Shown one piece after another: positions 43,236 through 52,636 of a stretch of DNA of 64,000 nt; within the stretch, counting starts at the first letter, position 1; every line of letters starts with the position of its first letter. Source of the stretch: Amycolatopsis saalfeldensis. Lineage in GTDB: Bacteria > Actinomycetota > Actinomycetes > Mycobacteriales > Pseudonocardiaceae. The notes under the pieces are model-generated. The model was given only the letters and a program-made list of their open reading frames with translations, was not told the DNA's origin and made no database searches. The stretch covers positions 205,776 to 269,775 of the forward strand of contig NZ_FOEF01000013.1 of NCBI RefSeq assembly GCF_900110575.1, written 5' to 3'. Both the position numbers and the translations under genes were made by a program.

Positions 43236-43841
43236 GTGACCGACGTGCAAACCACCGAGGTAGACCCGCCATGGGAAGGCCTGACCGGCGCCGAGCTGCA
43301 CGCTGCCTGCATGGAGGCGGCTCGAGCCGGTGACCGGCAGGCGATGGCGAAACTCGTCGACGAGCTGACGCCGCTCGTCTGGCACGTCGCGCGCGCGAAC
43401 GGCCTCGACCGCCAGGTCGCCGAAGACGTCGTGCAGACCGTGTGGCTCGCGCTGTTCAGCCAGCTGGACAAGCTGCGGGACCCGCGCGCGCTGGCCGCGT
43501 GGCTGATCACCACCACCCGCCGCGAGGCGACCCACCCGTTCGGCCGGCGGATCCAGCCTGTGCCGCTGAGCGACGAGGTCGCCGAGAACCTGCCGAGCAC
43601 CCAACCCGCACCCGAGGAGGAAGCGATCCGCGCCGACCGCGACCGTCGTGTCTGGCGCGCCTTCCTCCGGTTGCCCACCCGCTGTCAGGAGTTGCTCCGG
43701 CTGACCGTGCTGGCCGGCCGCGCCGAGTACCGCGCGGTCGCCGAAGCCATGCGCATGCCACGTGGCAGCGTCGGACCCACCAGGGGTCGTTGCCTCGATT
43801 CGATGCGCGACCTCCTCGCAGGTGAAGGGGGCGACCGATGA
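43236..43841 (+). CDS. ECF-like sigma-70 family factor
   Basis: 201 residues from GTG 43236; an in-frame ATG at 43143 is an alternative with a less typical N-terminus. Region 2: AMAKLVDELTPLVWHVARANG and DRQVAEDVVQTVWLALF. Region 4: LPTRCQELLRL, then a helix-turn-helix around YRAVAEAMRMPRGSVGPTRGR. No anti-sigma gene is adjacent. The stop overlaps the next start (ATGA), and the CHAT protease follows, so the three form one unit. Confidence 0.87.
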   Translation: MTDVQTTEVDPPWEGLTGAELHAACMEAARAGDRQAMAKLVDELTPLVWHVARANGLDRQVAEDVVQTVWLALFSQLDKLRDPRALAAWLITTTRREATHPFGRRIQPVPLSDEVAENLPSTQPAPEEEAIRADRDRRVWRAFLRLPTRCQELLRLTVLAGRAEYRAVAEAMRMPRGSVGPTRGRCLDSMRDLLAGEGGDR

Positions 43842-44320
43842 ACGACATCGGTACGCCGGGAGGAGGCAGAGCGATGCCGGACGATGAAACCCTGCTCGCG
43901 GACATCGATCGTTTCCTCGACGAGCTGGACCCGCCACCGGAAGACCTGGTGCAGCGGGTCCAATTCGCGCTGGAACTCGAGAACCTGGACGTCGAGGTCG
44001 CGCGCTGGGAGCGGCTCGACGAACTCGCCGGCGTTCGCAGCACGGCCACGGGCACGATCACCTTCACCGTCAGCGACCTGACGGTGATGATCAACCTGAC
44101 CAAGATCGGCAAGACGCACCGGATCGACGGCTGGCTGGTGCCCGCCGGCGAGTACGAGGTGGAGGTGCGCGTGGCCGAGCAGGGCACGTTCGCCACCGTC
44201 GCCGACGAGGGCGGCCGGTTCGTGCTGGAGGGCGTGCCGCAGGGCACGACCCAGATCCTGGTTCACCTCGGCGCGGGCCCACGCCGCCGGACGGTGGTGA
44301 CTCCGACGGTTGTGCTCTAG
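43838..44320 (+). CDS. Small beta-rich protein between sigma factor and CHAT protease
   Basis: 160 residues from ATG 43838, overlapping the sigma stop. ATG 43874 with AGGAGG just upstream is an equally good start and removes a Gly-rich leader. Acidic helical N-terminus (DETLLADIDRFLDELDPPPEDL). The C-terminal ~85 residues form a beta-sandwich-like segment (GWLVPAGEYEVEVRV, GRFVLEGVPQGTTQI) resembling carboxypeptidase-regulatory domains. Function unknown; it may be an adaptor or anti-sigma-like partner. Confidence 0.75.
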   Translation: MNDIGTPGGGRAMPDDETLLADIDRFLDELDPPPEDLVQRVQFALELENLDVEVARWERLDELAGVRSTATGTITFTVSDLTVMINLTKIGKTHRIDGWLVPAGEYEVEVRVAEQGTFATVADEGGRFVLEGVPQGTTQILVHLGAGPRRRTVVTPTVVL

Positions 44321-44396
44321 CACGGTTGTGCTCCGGAAACCGGAGAACCCGGACGGGCGTTACGGTGCGCGACGGGGGTGTGCTCCCATAGAGCGC

Positions 44397-46988
44397 GTGC
44401 CCGCGCCGCTACCCGTTCTCGACCGTGTGACCGCTGCGGCGAGCGATCTTTACGCGCGGGGCCGTGCGGCCGCTTCCGATCAGCGTCCGGCCGAAGCGGT
44501 GCGGCTGCTCCGCCAGGCGCTGTCGCAGATCGCGCGGATCGCCGAGCCGGGACCCGAGCTGCTGGAACTGCACACCCGGGTGCTCATCAGCCTGGCCGCG
44601 GCCGAGGCCGAGGTGACCTCGACCGATGCCGGGCTGGCGCACCTGGACGCCGCCGAAACGGCCCGGCAGCGGCTGCCCGAGGGACGGCTCCGGGGCGAGC
44701 TGCGGCTGATCGTCATCATCCAGCAGGGCGTCATCCTCATGCGGGCCGGGAGATTCCGGGAGTCGCTCGCGGCTTACGACACCGTGCTGCCCGGCGTCGA
44801 GGCCGGATTCCAGGACGGGTTCATCCTGGTCTCGGTGCTCAACAACCGGGCGCTGGTGCACATGGCGATGAACAACCCGGACGCCGCACAGGCCGACCTG
44901 AACCACGCGCTCGCGCTGGCCGTCGAGCGCGGTCACCCCCGGCTCGAGGGCAAGACCCGGCAGAACCTGGGGGACCACGCGCAGCTCGTCGGCGACGTCC
45001 CTCAGGCACTGTCCAGCTACGAGCAGGCGGCCCGCATCCTGACCACGGAGTCGCCCGGCTCGCTGCCGCTGATCCGGCTCGATCAGGCCCGCGCGCTGCT
45101 CACCGCCGGCCTCGGTGAGGAGGCGGCGCGTCACCTCGACGAGGCGCTGCCTGCGTTGCGGGACAACGGATCCGGCCAGCACATCGCCGAGGCCGAGGTC
45201 GCCCGGGCGGCCGCCGCGCTGCTCGAAGGCGACTTCGCGCTGGCCCGCAAGTTCGCCTCCGACGCGCGCCGGCGCTTCCTGCGCCGCGGCAACCGGACGT
45301 GGGCCGAGATCGCGGGCCTCGCCCGGCTGCGCGCCGACGTCCACAAGATCCTCTCCGGTGACGGCGCGAAGTCGTCGCCGCGGCTGCCCAGGGAACTGGT
45401 GTCGCTGGCGGAGCGGCTGGCCGGCCTCGGCCTGCGCGACGAGGCCGCCGTGGCGCGCCTGCTGGCCGTCCGCCTGCTGCTGCGGCGCGACGAGGTCGAC
45501 GAGGCGGTCGCCGTGCTCGCCCGCGTGCCGAAGCCGCGCGCGACCACGCCGATCGACCACCGAATGCTGCTCCGGCTGTGCCGCGCCGAGCTCGCCGTGG
45601 CCACGGACCGGCCGCGCTCGGCGCTGGCGCAGGCGCGCGCCGGCCTGCGTGAGCTGGGCATGATCCGCGACCGGATGGGCGGGCTCGACCTGGTCTGCGG
45701 CACCGCCGTGCACGGCGAGGAGCTGGGCCGCCTCGCGATGCGGCTGGTGCTGCGGCGAGCCCGTCGCAACGCGGCCGGCGCCCGTCGCATGTTCGCCTGG
45801 CTGGAGCGAACCCGTGCGCAGGTGTACCGGTACGAGCCGCTCCCGGTGATCGAGGACCCGGCGCTGGCCCGGAACATCAACGAGATGCGCCACATCCAGC
45901 GCATGATCCAGCGCGCCCGGCTCGAGGGCGAGCCCGTCAAGGCACTGGAACAGCGCTACGCCCAGCTCCAGCAGGAGGCGAGCCGGCTCGGCTGGTACAC
46001 GAGCCAGTGGGGCCGCCCGCGCCCGGTCGCGACGCCCGACGAGGTCGTGGAGCAGCTCGGCGAACGCGTGCTCGTCAGCCTCGTGCCCTACAACGGCCAG
46101 CTCTACTCGGTGGTCGTCGACCGCGGCACGTTCCGGCTGCTCAAGCTCGGCCCGCTGGCCGACATCGTCGAGACGGCGACCCAGCTGCACGCGGACCTCG
46201 ACGCCCTCGCGCCCGACCTGCTGCCGCCGCCGTTGGCGGAGGCGGTGGGCGCGTCGGCGCGCGTCCGCGCGGACAAGCTCGACCGGCTGATCTCGGCGTC
46301 ACTGGTCAAGACGCTGGACGACCGCGAGCTCGTGATCGTCCCCATTGGACAGTTGTACGCGCTGCCGTGGGGCGCGTTGCCTTCGTTGCGGGGACGCGCC
46401 GTGTCAATCGCGCCCTCGGCGACTGCCTGGATCACGGCGAAGCGCCGGACCACGGCGGGCCCGGTGCTGCTGGCCGGCGGGCCTGGCGTGCCGGGCTCCG
46501 TCGGCGAGGTGAGCAAGCTGCGCTCGGTCTACCCGGACGCGCGGCTGGTCGACGGCGCCGACGCCACCAGCCAGACCGTGCTCGCCGCTCTCGACGGCAC
46601 CCGCCTGGCCCACCTCGTCGCGCACGGCGCGCACGAGCCCGCGAACGCCCTGTTCTCCCGGCTGGAACTCGTCGACGGTCCGCTGTTCGCCCACGAGACG
46701 GCCCGGCTGTCCCGCCCGCCCGAGAGCGTGGTGCTCGCCGCCTGCGAGCTGGCGATGAGCCACATTCGCCCTGGTGAGGAGGCCCTCGGCTTCGCGGGCA
46801 CGCTCCTGGCGGGCGGCTCGCGCACGGTGATCGGCGCCGTCGCGCGGGTCGGCGACCGCGCGGCTGCCGACACGATGGCCGACCTGCACCGCCGCCTCGC
46901 CGACGGCACGCCCCCGGCGCTCGCGCTGGCCGAAGCCATCGCCATCGACCCCCTGCGACGGCCGTTCGTCTGCCTCGGCGCGGGTTGA
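44397..46988 (+). CDS. TPR-CHAT domain protein (caspase-like protease)
   Basis: 863 residues from GTG 44397; the ribosome site is weak and the start uncertain. Residues ~15-480 are helical TPR-like repeats (LNNRALVHMAMNNPDAAQADL, SYEQAARIL). The C-terminal ~300 residues are a CHAT domain with catalytic His743 in LVAHGAHE and Cys783 in LAACELA, followed by GFAGTLLAGG. CHAT proteins are caspase/separase relatives, some of which cut specific partners in defence or regulated death. Downstream of the sigma factor and beta-rich protein it is the probable effector of the cassette. Confidence 0.9.
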   Translation: MPAPLPVLDRVTAAASDLYARGRAAASDQRPAEAVRLLRQALSQIARIAEPGPELLELHTRVLISLAAAEAEVTSTDAGLAHLDAAETARQRLPEGRLRGELRLIVIIQQGVILMRAGRFRESLAAYDTVLPGVEAGFQDGFILVSVLNNRALVHMAMNNPDAAQADLNHALALAVERGHPRLEGKTRQNLGDHAQLVGDVPQALSSYEQAARILTTESPGSLPLIRLDQARALLTAGLGEEAARHLDEALPALRDNGSGQHIAEAEVARAAAALLEGDFALARKFASDARRRFLRRGNRTWAEIAGLARLRADVHKILSGDGAKSSPRLPRELVSLAERLAGLGLRDEAAVARLLAVRLLLRRDEVDEAVAVLARVPKPRATTPIDHRMLLRLCRAELAVATDRPRSALAQARAGLRELGMIRDRMGGLDLVCGTAVHGEELGRLAMRLVLRRARRNAAGARRMFAWLERTRAQVYRYEPLPVIEDPALARNINEMRHIQRMIQRARLEGEPVKALEQRYAQLQQEASRLGWYTSQWGRPRPVATPDEVVEQLGERVLVSLVPYNGQLYSVVVDRGTFRLLKLGPLADIVETATQLHADLDALAPDLLPPPLAEAVGASARVRADKLDRLISASLVKTLDDRELVIVPIGQLYALPWGALPSLRGRAVSIAPSATAWITAKRRTTAGPVLLAGGPGVPGSVGEVSKLRSVYPDARLVDGADATSQTVLAALDGTRLAHLVAHGAHEPANALFSRLELVDGPLFAHETARLSRPPESVVLAACELAMSHIRPGEEALGFAGTLLAGGSRTVIGAVARVGDRAAADTMADLHRRLADGTPPALALAEAIAIDPLRRPFVCLGAG

Positions 46989-46996
46989 CCGGCCCC

Positions 46997-47749
46997 TCAG
47001 CCGAGGAAGTCGGCGAGGGGAACCGGGGTCAGGCCGTCCTTCCTGGCGCGCGCGAGGAAAGCCTCGTAGTCCTCTTTGAACGTCTTGCGGAAGTGCATCA
47101 GGACGATGTCGCCGGGGCGGAGCTTGTCGCCGACCTGGAACTGGACCTGGCCGTCGTTCACGGCGGCGGACCAGAGGACCGCGACGCGCATGCCGCACAG
47201 GGCCGCGGCCTTCAGGGTGTTCTCGTCGTAGTTGCCGAACGGCGGGCGGAAGAGCGTGGGGCGGACGCCGAGCCCGGTCTTGAAGTCGTCCGCGTCTTCG
47301 CAGATCTCCTTCTGCTGGAAGGCGAGCGGCTTGCCCTTGAGGTTCGGGTGGTTGACGGTGTGGTCGCCGAGCACCGCGCCGGTGGAGTCCAAAATGGACT
47401 TGAAGTACGCCTCGTGCCCCTTGACGTAACGCTGGTTCAGGAACAGCACCGGGTGCCCGCCGGAGTGCTGGATCTCCTCGAGCGCGGACGGGTCCTTCAC
47501 CGCGCCGTCGTCCATCGTGATGAAGACGTACGGCTTGTCCGTGGTGATGCGGCGGACCACGCCGACCTTGCCGTCCACTGTGGCCGGCGCCTTCGCCTGC
47601 ACGGTGCCGAACGGGTAGGGCCCGCCGGGTGCCGGCGTGGGGGCCGCGCCCGCCGCGGGGTTCGGCTGGCTCGGCGGCGCGGCCGGTGACGAACAGCCGG
47701 ACAGTGCCAAAAGGCCCACCGCCGCCACAATCAGACAACGCCGCATCAT
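46997..47749 (-). CDS. Polysaccharide deacetylase (NodB-type) lipoprotein
   Basis: 250 residues from ATG 47749 with GGGAGGG upstream. Lipobox LLALSGC at about 14-20, then a Pro-rich linker. The NodB domain has VFITMDDGAV (Asp pair), DHTVNHPNL (metal His) and RPPFGNY. Probably removes acetyl groups from cell-wall or extracellular glycan. It converges with the CHAT gene 8 nt away. Confidence 0.9.
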   Translation of the reverse strand: MMRRCLIVAAVGLLALSGCSSPAAPPSQPNPAAGAAPTPAPGGPYPFGTVQAKAPATVDGKVGVVRRITTDKPYVFITMDDGAVKDPSALEEIQHSGGHPVLFLNQRYVKGHEAYFKSILDSTGAVLGDHTVNHPNLKGKPLAFQQKEICEDADDFKTGLGVRPTLFRPPFGNYDENTLKAAALCGMRVAVLWSAAVNDGQVQFQVGDKLRPGDIVLMHFRKTFKEDYEAFLARARKDGLTPVPLADFLG

Positions 47750-47830
47750 GCCGGATTCCCTCCCATAGAACACTTTAAGGAGACGTCCGGCGCGGATCGG
47801 GGTTGTCCGGTGTGGTTCAGCGCACCCTCG

Positions 47831-48283
47831 TCAACGCCCGTTCTCGGCCGCTTTGACCAGTTGTGTCGCGAGCCTCCCGATCAAGCCGCTCAGGGTGGCG
47901 CGCGCGATCGGGCCGGTGCCGGGCAGCGACTCGGTGAACGAGCCCGTCCAGCGCAGGTCGGTGCCGCCCGCGGCGTTCGGGGTCAGGAGCAGCTCCGCGC
48001 GGTAGTCCTTGAACGGCGCCGGTCCGGTCAAGGTGTAGACGTGCCGCCGGTCGGCCTCGTACTCAAGGGTCTCCTCACGCACCAGCACGGGCCACAGGCC
48101 GAGTTCGCGGATCGCGCCGACGCCGCCCGCGTCGTCGGCGCCGCGGCTGACCCAGCGGGACTGGACGATCAGCGGACGGGCCCAGGTCGACCAGAGTGAG
48201 CCATCGCTCTCCAGCCGGAACAGCGCGGCCGGCGCGGCCTTGCTCACCCGATTGACCTCGAACGAATAGCGGCGACCCGGCAT
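47831..48283 (-). CDS. SRPBCC/polyketide-cyclase-like protein
   Basis: 150 residues from ATG 48283, with GGAGG 6 nt upstream. START-like fold: N-terminal YSFEVNRVSKAAPAALF strand-helix, a central beta-sheet and a long C-terminal helix (GTGPIARATLSGLIGRL). Binds or modifies a hydrophobic ligand; specific role unknown. It is divergent from the FUSC gene. Confidence 0.82.
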   Translation of the reverse strand: MPGRRYSFEVNRVSKAAPAALFRLESDGSLWSTWARPLIVQSRWVSRGADDAGGVGAIRELGLWPVLVREETLEYEADRRHVYTLTGPAPFKDYRAELLLTPNAAGGTDLRWTGSFTESLPGTGPIARATLSGLIGRLATQLVKAAENGR

Positions 48284-48357
48284 CGACGACCTCCAGCGAC
48301 AGCTTGTTGACCAAAAGATAATTAAGCGCTCCGAGCAGCGTAGGTCAAGATGGGTGC

Positions 48358-50319
48358 GTGACGCGCCCAGACTTCGCCGCACCCCACTGGCTGGTCCAGC
48401 TCCTGCGCCCGAAACCGGTGCCCGTTCCGTGGAACATGGTGGCCCGTGCGGTGATCGCGCTGGCGACGCCGCTGGCCGTCGCGTACGCGGCGGGGGACAT
48501 CGCCGTCGGCGCGCTGATTTCGACGGGTGCCCTGCCGGCGGTGCTGTCCGAGGCTTCGGGCCCGTACCGCTACCGCGCCCGCCGGCTGGGCGGCGCGACC
48601 CTCGCTGCCGCCGCGGGCTACTTGGTCGGCCTGCTGACCGGCGGCTCGCCGGCCTGGTCGATCCCGGCGGTCGTGCTGATCGCGGCCGTCTCGGCGCTGA
48701 TCAGCGCGGCCGGCAGCAACGCGTCGGTGGCGGCGCTGCAGATGTTCGTGTTCTGCGTGCTCGGCACCGCCCAGCACGCGACCGGCCTGCGTGTGGAGGT
48801 GCTGTTCGGCTACTTCTGCGCGGGCGCGGCCTGGAGCCTGCTGGTCGCGCTCGTGACGTGGACCGTGCGTGCCACCAGCTCCGAGCGCACGGCTGTCGCG
48901 CACGTGTACATCGAGCTCGCCGCCATGCTGTCGGCCACCGACGAGCCGACCTCGCGCGCCGCCCGCAACCAGCTCACGACGGCCATGAACACGGCGTACG
49001 ACCGCCTGCTGACGGCCCGTTCGTGGCTCTCCGGCCGCGACGCCGCGTATCGGCAGCTGCTGAACCAGCTGTCCGCCACCACTCCCGCCGTGGAGGCCTC
49101 GGTCGCGCTGGTGAACGCGGGCCGCCGCCCGCCCGGAGACGTCATCGAGTACCTCACGGGCGCCGCGGCTTCGGTGCTGGCGACCCAGCCGTTGCCGCCC
49201 CCGCCGTCGGCTCCGGAAGAAGACGCCGACCCGGTGCTGAAGGCGTTGTACGCGGGCCTCGCGCGCATCGAGAAGGGCGACGACCGGCAGCGCCGAGCGG
49301 TTGTTTCGCCGTACCGCCGGGTGCGGGAGTGGGCGAGTTCGCTGGTGTCCGGCCCGCTGACCTGGGTCGCCGCGCTGCGGCTGACGGTGTGCGTGGCGGT
49401 CGCCGAGGTGGTGGCGCTGCTGGTGCCGTTCGAGCGGACGTACTGGATCACGCTGACGGTCGGCGTCGTGCTGAAGCCGGACTTCGGTTCGGTCTTCGGC
49501 CGCGCGGTGCTGCGCGGGCTGGGCACGGTGGCGGGCGTCGGGCTCGGGGCGGTGGTGCTCGCGGTGGGCGCGCGCGGCTGGGTGCTGGTGGCGTTGATCG
49601 CGCTGTTCGCCGGCGGCGCCGCGGTGGGGAAGGTGCGCAATTACGGCATGCTCGGCACCTTCGTGACGCCGCTGATCATCCTGCAGATGGACCTCGCGAA
49701 CACCGGCAGCTGGACGGTGGTGCTCGCGCGGCTGGTCGACACGGTCTCGGGCTGCCTGATCGTGCTCGTGATCGGCTACCTGCTCTGGCCGGGCTCACGC
49801 CGTCCGCAGGTCGGCGGGCGGCTCGCGGACGCCTTCGACACGGTCGCGTCGTACGTCCGCAGCGCGCTGGTCGTCGCGTCTTCGGGGGAGGCGCGACTGG
49901 CCCGTTCGCGTGCCCGCCGCGCCGCCTACCGGGCGCTCTCGGACCTGCGGACGGCGTTCCAGCAGGTGATCGTGGAGCCCTCGCCGGCGGGACGGCAGGC
50001 CGTGGCGTGGTGGCCGGTGATCGCGGGGCTGGAACGCGTGACGGACGCCGTCACGGAGGTCGGGGTGACCCTGGGCCGGGACGTGCCGCCACCGTCGCCC
50101 GAGGACGTCTCCCTGCTCACGGCCGCCTTGGCCGAGCTGGGCGCGGCCGTCCGCGAACAACGCGAGCCGGCGTCGGTCCCCCTGCCGGACGGCGATCAGC
50201 TTTCCGGCGTCGTCGACCAGCTGGGCACGACCTTCGACGCGGTCCGCGGCCCGGACCTGGTGGAACGCACCCCGTCCCGGCTGGTGCGGCGATTCCTGCC
50301 GTACCACCGGCGCACCTGA
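48358..50319 (+). CDS. FUSC-family membrane protein
   Basis: 653 residues. Two membrane blocks (~30-175 and ~340-470, about five to six helices each) separated and followed by soluble helical parts, the layout of FUSC/aromatic-acid-exporter-like proteins. FERTYWITLTVGVVLKPDFG is the characteristic second-block motif. GTG start. The AT-rich GATAAT at 48317-48322 could be part of its promoter. Substrate unknown. Confidence 0.9.
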   Translation: MTRPDFAAPHWLVQLLRPKPVPVPWNMVARAVIALATPLAVAYAAGDIAVGALISTGALPAVLSEASGPYRYRARRLGGATLAAAAGYLVGLLTGGSPAWSIPAVVLIAAVSALISAAGSNASVAALQMFVFCVLGTAQHATGLRVEVLFGYFCAGAAWSLLVALVTWTVRATSSERTAVAHVYIELAAMLSATDEPTSRAARNQLTTAMNTAYDRLLTARSWLSGRDAAYRQLLNQLSATTPAVEASVALVNAGRRPPGDVIEYLTGAAASVLATQPLPPPPSAPEEDADPVLKALYAGLARIEKGDDRQRRAVVSPYRRVREWASSLVSGPLTWVAALRLTVCVAVAEVVALLVPFERTYWITLTVGVVLKPDFGSVFGRAVLRGLGTVAGVGLGAVVLAVGARGWVLVALIALFAGGAAVGKVRNYGMLGTFVTPLIILQMDLANTGSWTVVLARLVDTVSGCLIVLVIGYLLWPGSRRPQVGGRLADAFDTVASYVRSALVVASSGEARLARSRARRAAYRALSDLRTAFQQVIVEPSPAGRQAVAWWPVIAGLERVTDAVTEVGVTLGRDVPPPSPEDVSLLTAALAELGAAVREQREPASVPLPDGDQLSGVVDQLGTTFDAVRGPDLVERTPSRLVRRFLPYHRRT

Positions 50320-50373
50320 ACCGCGCGGAAAGCAGTTGACGCCCAGCGGTGCCCGACGATCGGATGGCGCCCC

Positions 50374-51264
50374 GTGACGACAGGACAGCTGCACCGCGGT
50401 CCGGACGAGGACCTCGTACGAAGCCTGATCGCCGGGCAGTTCCCGCGGTGGGCGGGGCTGCCGGTGGCCCGGTTTCCTTCTGGCGGCACGGTCAACGCCG
50501 TGTATCGGCTGGGCGAGGGCATGGTCGTGCGGCTGCCGCTGACGAAGGCGGGCGCCAAGGACGCGGCGCTGGAGCAGGAGTGGCTGCCCCGGCTCGCGCC
50601 CCGGTTGCCCACGGCCATCCCGGAGGTACTCGGGGCCGGGGCGCCCGCCGAGGGCTATCCGTGGCCGTGGTCGGTTCACCGGTGGCCGGCGGGGGAGAAT
50701 CCCGAGGCCGGAGCCCTGCGCGAGCCCGTGCGGCTGGCCGGGGATCTGGCCGGATTCGTGGCCCAGATGCGGAGCATCACGCTGCCGGGAGCGCCGGCGG
50801 CCTACCGCGGCGGGCCACTCGTCGCGCTCGACCAGTCGACCCGGGCGGCGATCCGGCAACTGCGCGGGATCCCACAGGAGGACGTCGACTGCGACGCCGC
50901 GGCCGAAGTGTGGAAGCAGGCGTTGCGAGCCCCGGGCCAGGACAGCCCGCCGGTCTGGCTGCACGCCGACCTGATGCCGGGCAATCTGCTGATCGACCGC
51001 GGCAGGCTGAGCGCGGTGATCGACTTCGGGTGCCTGGGCACGGGCGATCCGGCCTGCGACCTGTTCCCGGCCTGGAATCTGTTGCCTGCCGACGCACGGG
51101 AGGCCTTCCGCGAGGCGCTCGGCGTGGACGACCCGACCTGGAACCGCGGTCGGGCCCGGACGCTCTCACAGGCGTTGATCTCGCTGCCGTACTACCGGGA
51201 GAGGAACCCGGCGATGGCGGAGAACGCGCGGCACGTGATCCGGGCGGTGCTGGGCGACGGCTGA
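50374..51264 (+). CDS. Aminoglycoside phosphotransferase (APH)-family kinase
   Basis: 296 residues, GTG start. Small-molecule kinase fold. VVRLPLTKAGA holds the nucleotide-binding segment. LHADLMPGNLLI is the catalytic loop with its Asp and Asn, and VIDFGCLGTGDPACDL is the metal-binding segment. Chromosomal actinobacterial APH-like proteins often act on unknown metabolites; resistance cannot be claimed. Confidence 0.88.
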   Translation: MTTGQLHRGPDEDLVRSLIAGQFPRWAGLPVARFPSGGTVNAVYRLGEGMVVRLPLTKAGAKDAALEQEWLPRLAPRLPTAIPEVLGAGAPAEGYPWPWSVHRWPAGENPEAGALREPVRLAGDLAGFVAQMRSITLPGAPAAYRGGPLVALDQSTRAAIRQLRGIPQEDVDCDAAAEVWKQALRAPGQDSPPVWLHADLMPGNLLIDRGRLSAVIDFGCLGTGDPACDLFPAWNLLPADAREAFREALGVDDPTWNRGRARTLSQALISLPYYRERNPAMAENARHVIRAVLGDG

Positions 51265-51323
51265 GACTTCCGGGGGTCCGGCCGGGCGGGACCGGGTTTC
51301 GCTGGCCCCGTCCGGCTCTCGGA

Positions 51324-51554
51324 CTACGGCTGCGGCGGGGCGGCGGGCGGCTGCTCGCCCTCGCCGGGCTTGCCGCTGAACTTGTCCAGGAAGTCCTTGG
51401 CCTTCTCGACCCCGCCGTCGATCTTGGAGTCGTGTCCTTCGACCTTGGACTTCGCGAAGCCGGCGGCCTTGTCGAGGCCCTCCTCGATCTTGTCGCCGTG
51501 CTCGCGCAGGGCGTCCTGGGCCTTGTTCTTGATCTCGTCGAAGTTGATGCCCAT
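51324..51554 (-). CDS. MT0933-like antitoxin-family small protein
   Basis: 76 residues from ATG 51554, with GGGGAG 8 nt upstream. INFDEIKNKAQDALREHGDKI and GLDKAAGFAKSKVEG repeats are typical of the Rv0909/MT0933 antitoxin-like family, charged helical proteins. No partner toxin gene is adjacent, so it may be an orphan or have another function. Confidence 0.8.
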   Translation of the reverse strand: MGINFDEIKNKAQDALREHGDKIEEGLDKAAGFAKSKVEGHDSKIDGGVEKAKDFLDKFSGKPGEGEQPPAAPPQP

Positions 51555-51636
51555 CGCTTCGCTCCCCAATCCGGATGCAGAGGAGCCTTATCGTCACACA
51601 GCCCGGGCGCCAGGCAAATCGGTCGCGACGGGTGGG

Positions 51637-52614
51637 TCAGTTGACCTCGCCGACGGCGACGTCCTCGTCCAGGGACGTGATGTGCCCGCCGCGTTCGCCG
51701 AGGGCGATGAGGCCGTCGCGCGCGTCCGGGGCGGTCAGGCTGATGCGGACGCCGGAGCGGGCGGCGTCGCGGGCGGCCGAGAGGGCCAGCGCGCCTTCGT
51801 GGCCCGCGTTGATCGTCGCGGCCAGGCCGCCGGTCGAGGCCAGCGAGCCGCGCGCCGCGCCGAGGCGGCCGAGGGCCTCGTCGACGATCGGGAGCAGGGC
51901 GTCGCGGTTGCCTTCCGTCATGGCGCGGACCAGTTCGGGCGAAGACCCGGCCACGCGGGTGCCGTCGCGGTAGGAGCCCGCGGCCAGCGACATCGCCAGC
52001 GGGCCGCCCTGCGCGCCGACCGTCGCGAGGATCGCGGCGAAAAGGTGCGGCAGGTGCGAAATCCGGGCGACCGCCTCGTCGTGCGAGTCCGCGGGCAGCG
52101 GCACGGCGAACGCGCCGACGTCCAGCACCAGCCGCGTGACCTCCGCCCACGCCTCGAGGTCCGTGTCCTCCTCGACGCCGACCACCCACGCCGCGCCCTG
52201 GAACAGCGCCTCTTCGCCGGCCAGCCAGCCCGACTCGGCCGTGCCGGTCATCGGGTGCCCGCCCACGTAACGCGTGTACGGCGCCCGCCGCCGCACGGCG
52301 TCCAGCATCGGGCCCTTCACGCTGACGACGTCGGTCAGCAGGCAGTGCGCCGCGTGCTGCGCGACCAGCCGCAGCAGGTTCTCGACCGCGGGCAGCGGCA
52401 CGGCCAGCACGACCACCGCGTCGGCCGCCGCGGCCCGGTGCAGCGCGGCCTCCACGTCGGTGGTCACGTCGTAGCCGGCGCGGCTCGCGGCGTCGGCGTC
52501 CACTTCGGACACCGCCGCGCCCCACGTCGTCCTGCCGCTCGCCGCCGAGGCCCGCAGCAGCGAACCGCCGATGAGCCCGAGCCCGATCACGCATACGTCT
52601 CGCACGGGGGCCAT
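51637..52614 (-). CDS. tyrA: Prephenate dehydrogenase
   Basis: 325 residues from ATG 52614. Tyrosine biosynthesis: oxidative decarboxylation of prephenate. Rossmann motif VIGLGLIGGSLL, then TDVVSVKGPM, GGHPMTGTAESG and HDEAVARISHLPHLFA with the catalytic His residues. The C-terminal ~60 residues form a short added domain. It starts 22 nt after the dienoyl-CoA reductase gene ends. Confidence 0.92.
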   Translation of the reverse strand: MAPVRDVCVIGLGLIGGSLLRASAASGRTTWGAAVSEVDADAASRAGYDVTTDVEAALHRAAAADAVVVLAVPLPAVENLLRLVAQHAAHCLLTDVVSVKGPMLDAVRRRAPYTRYVGGHPMTGTAESGWLAGEEALFQGAAWVVGVEEDTDLEAWAEVTRLVLDVGAFAVPLPADSHDEAVARISHLPHLFAAILATVGAQGGPLAMSLAAGSYRDGTRVAGSSPELVRAMTEGNRDALLPIVDEALGRLGAARGSLASTGGLAATINAGHEGALALSAARDAARSGVRISLTAPDARDGLIALGERGGHITSLDEDVAVGEVN

Positions 52615-52636
52615 CCTGCCAGTGCGAGCCACCGGA

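Noticed and set aside
50374..51264. Aminoglycoside-resistance gene
   Set aside because: The motifs show only the broad APH fold; chromosomal actinobacterial members commonly act on other substrates.
47831..51554. SRPBCC protein and MT0933-like protein as an Rv0909/Rv0910-type toxin-antitoxin pair
   Set aside because: The genes are 3 kb apart with two other genes between them, and the SRPBCC sequence does not resemble the remembered toxin closely.
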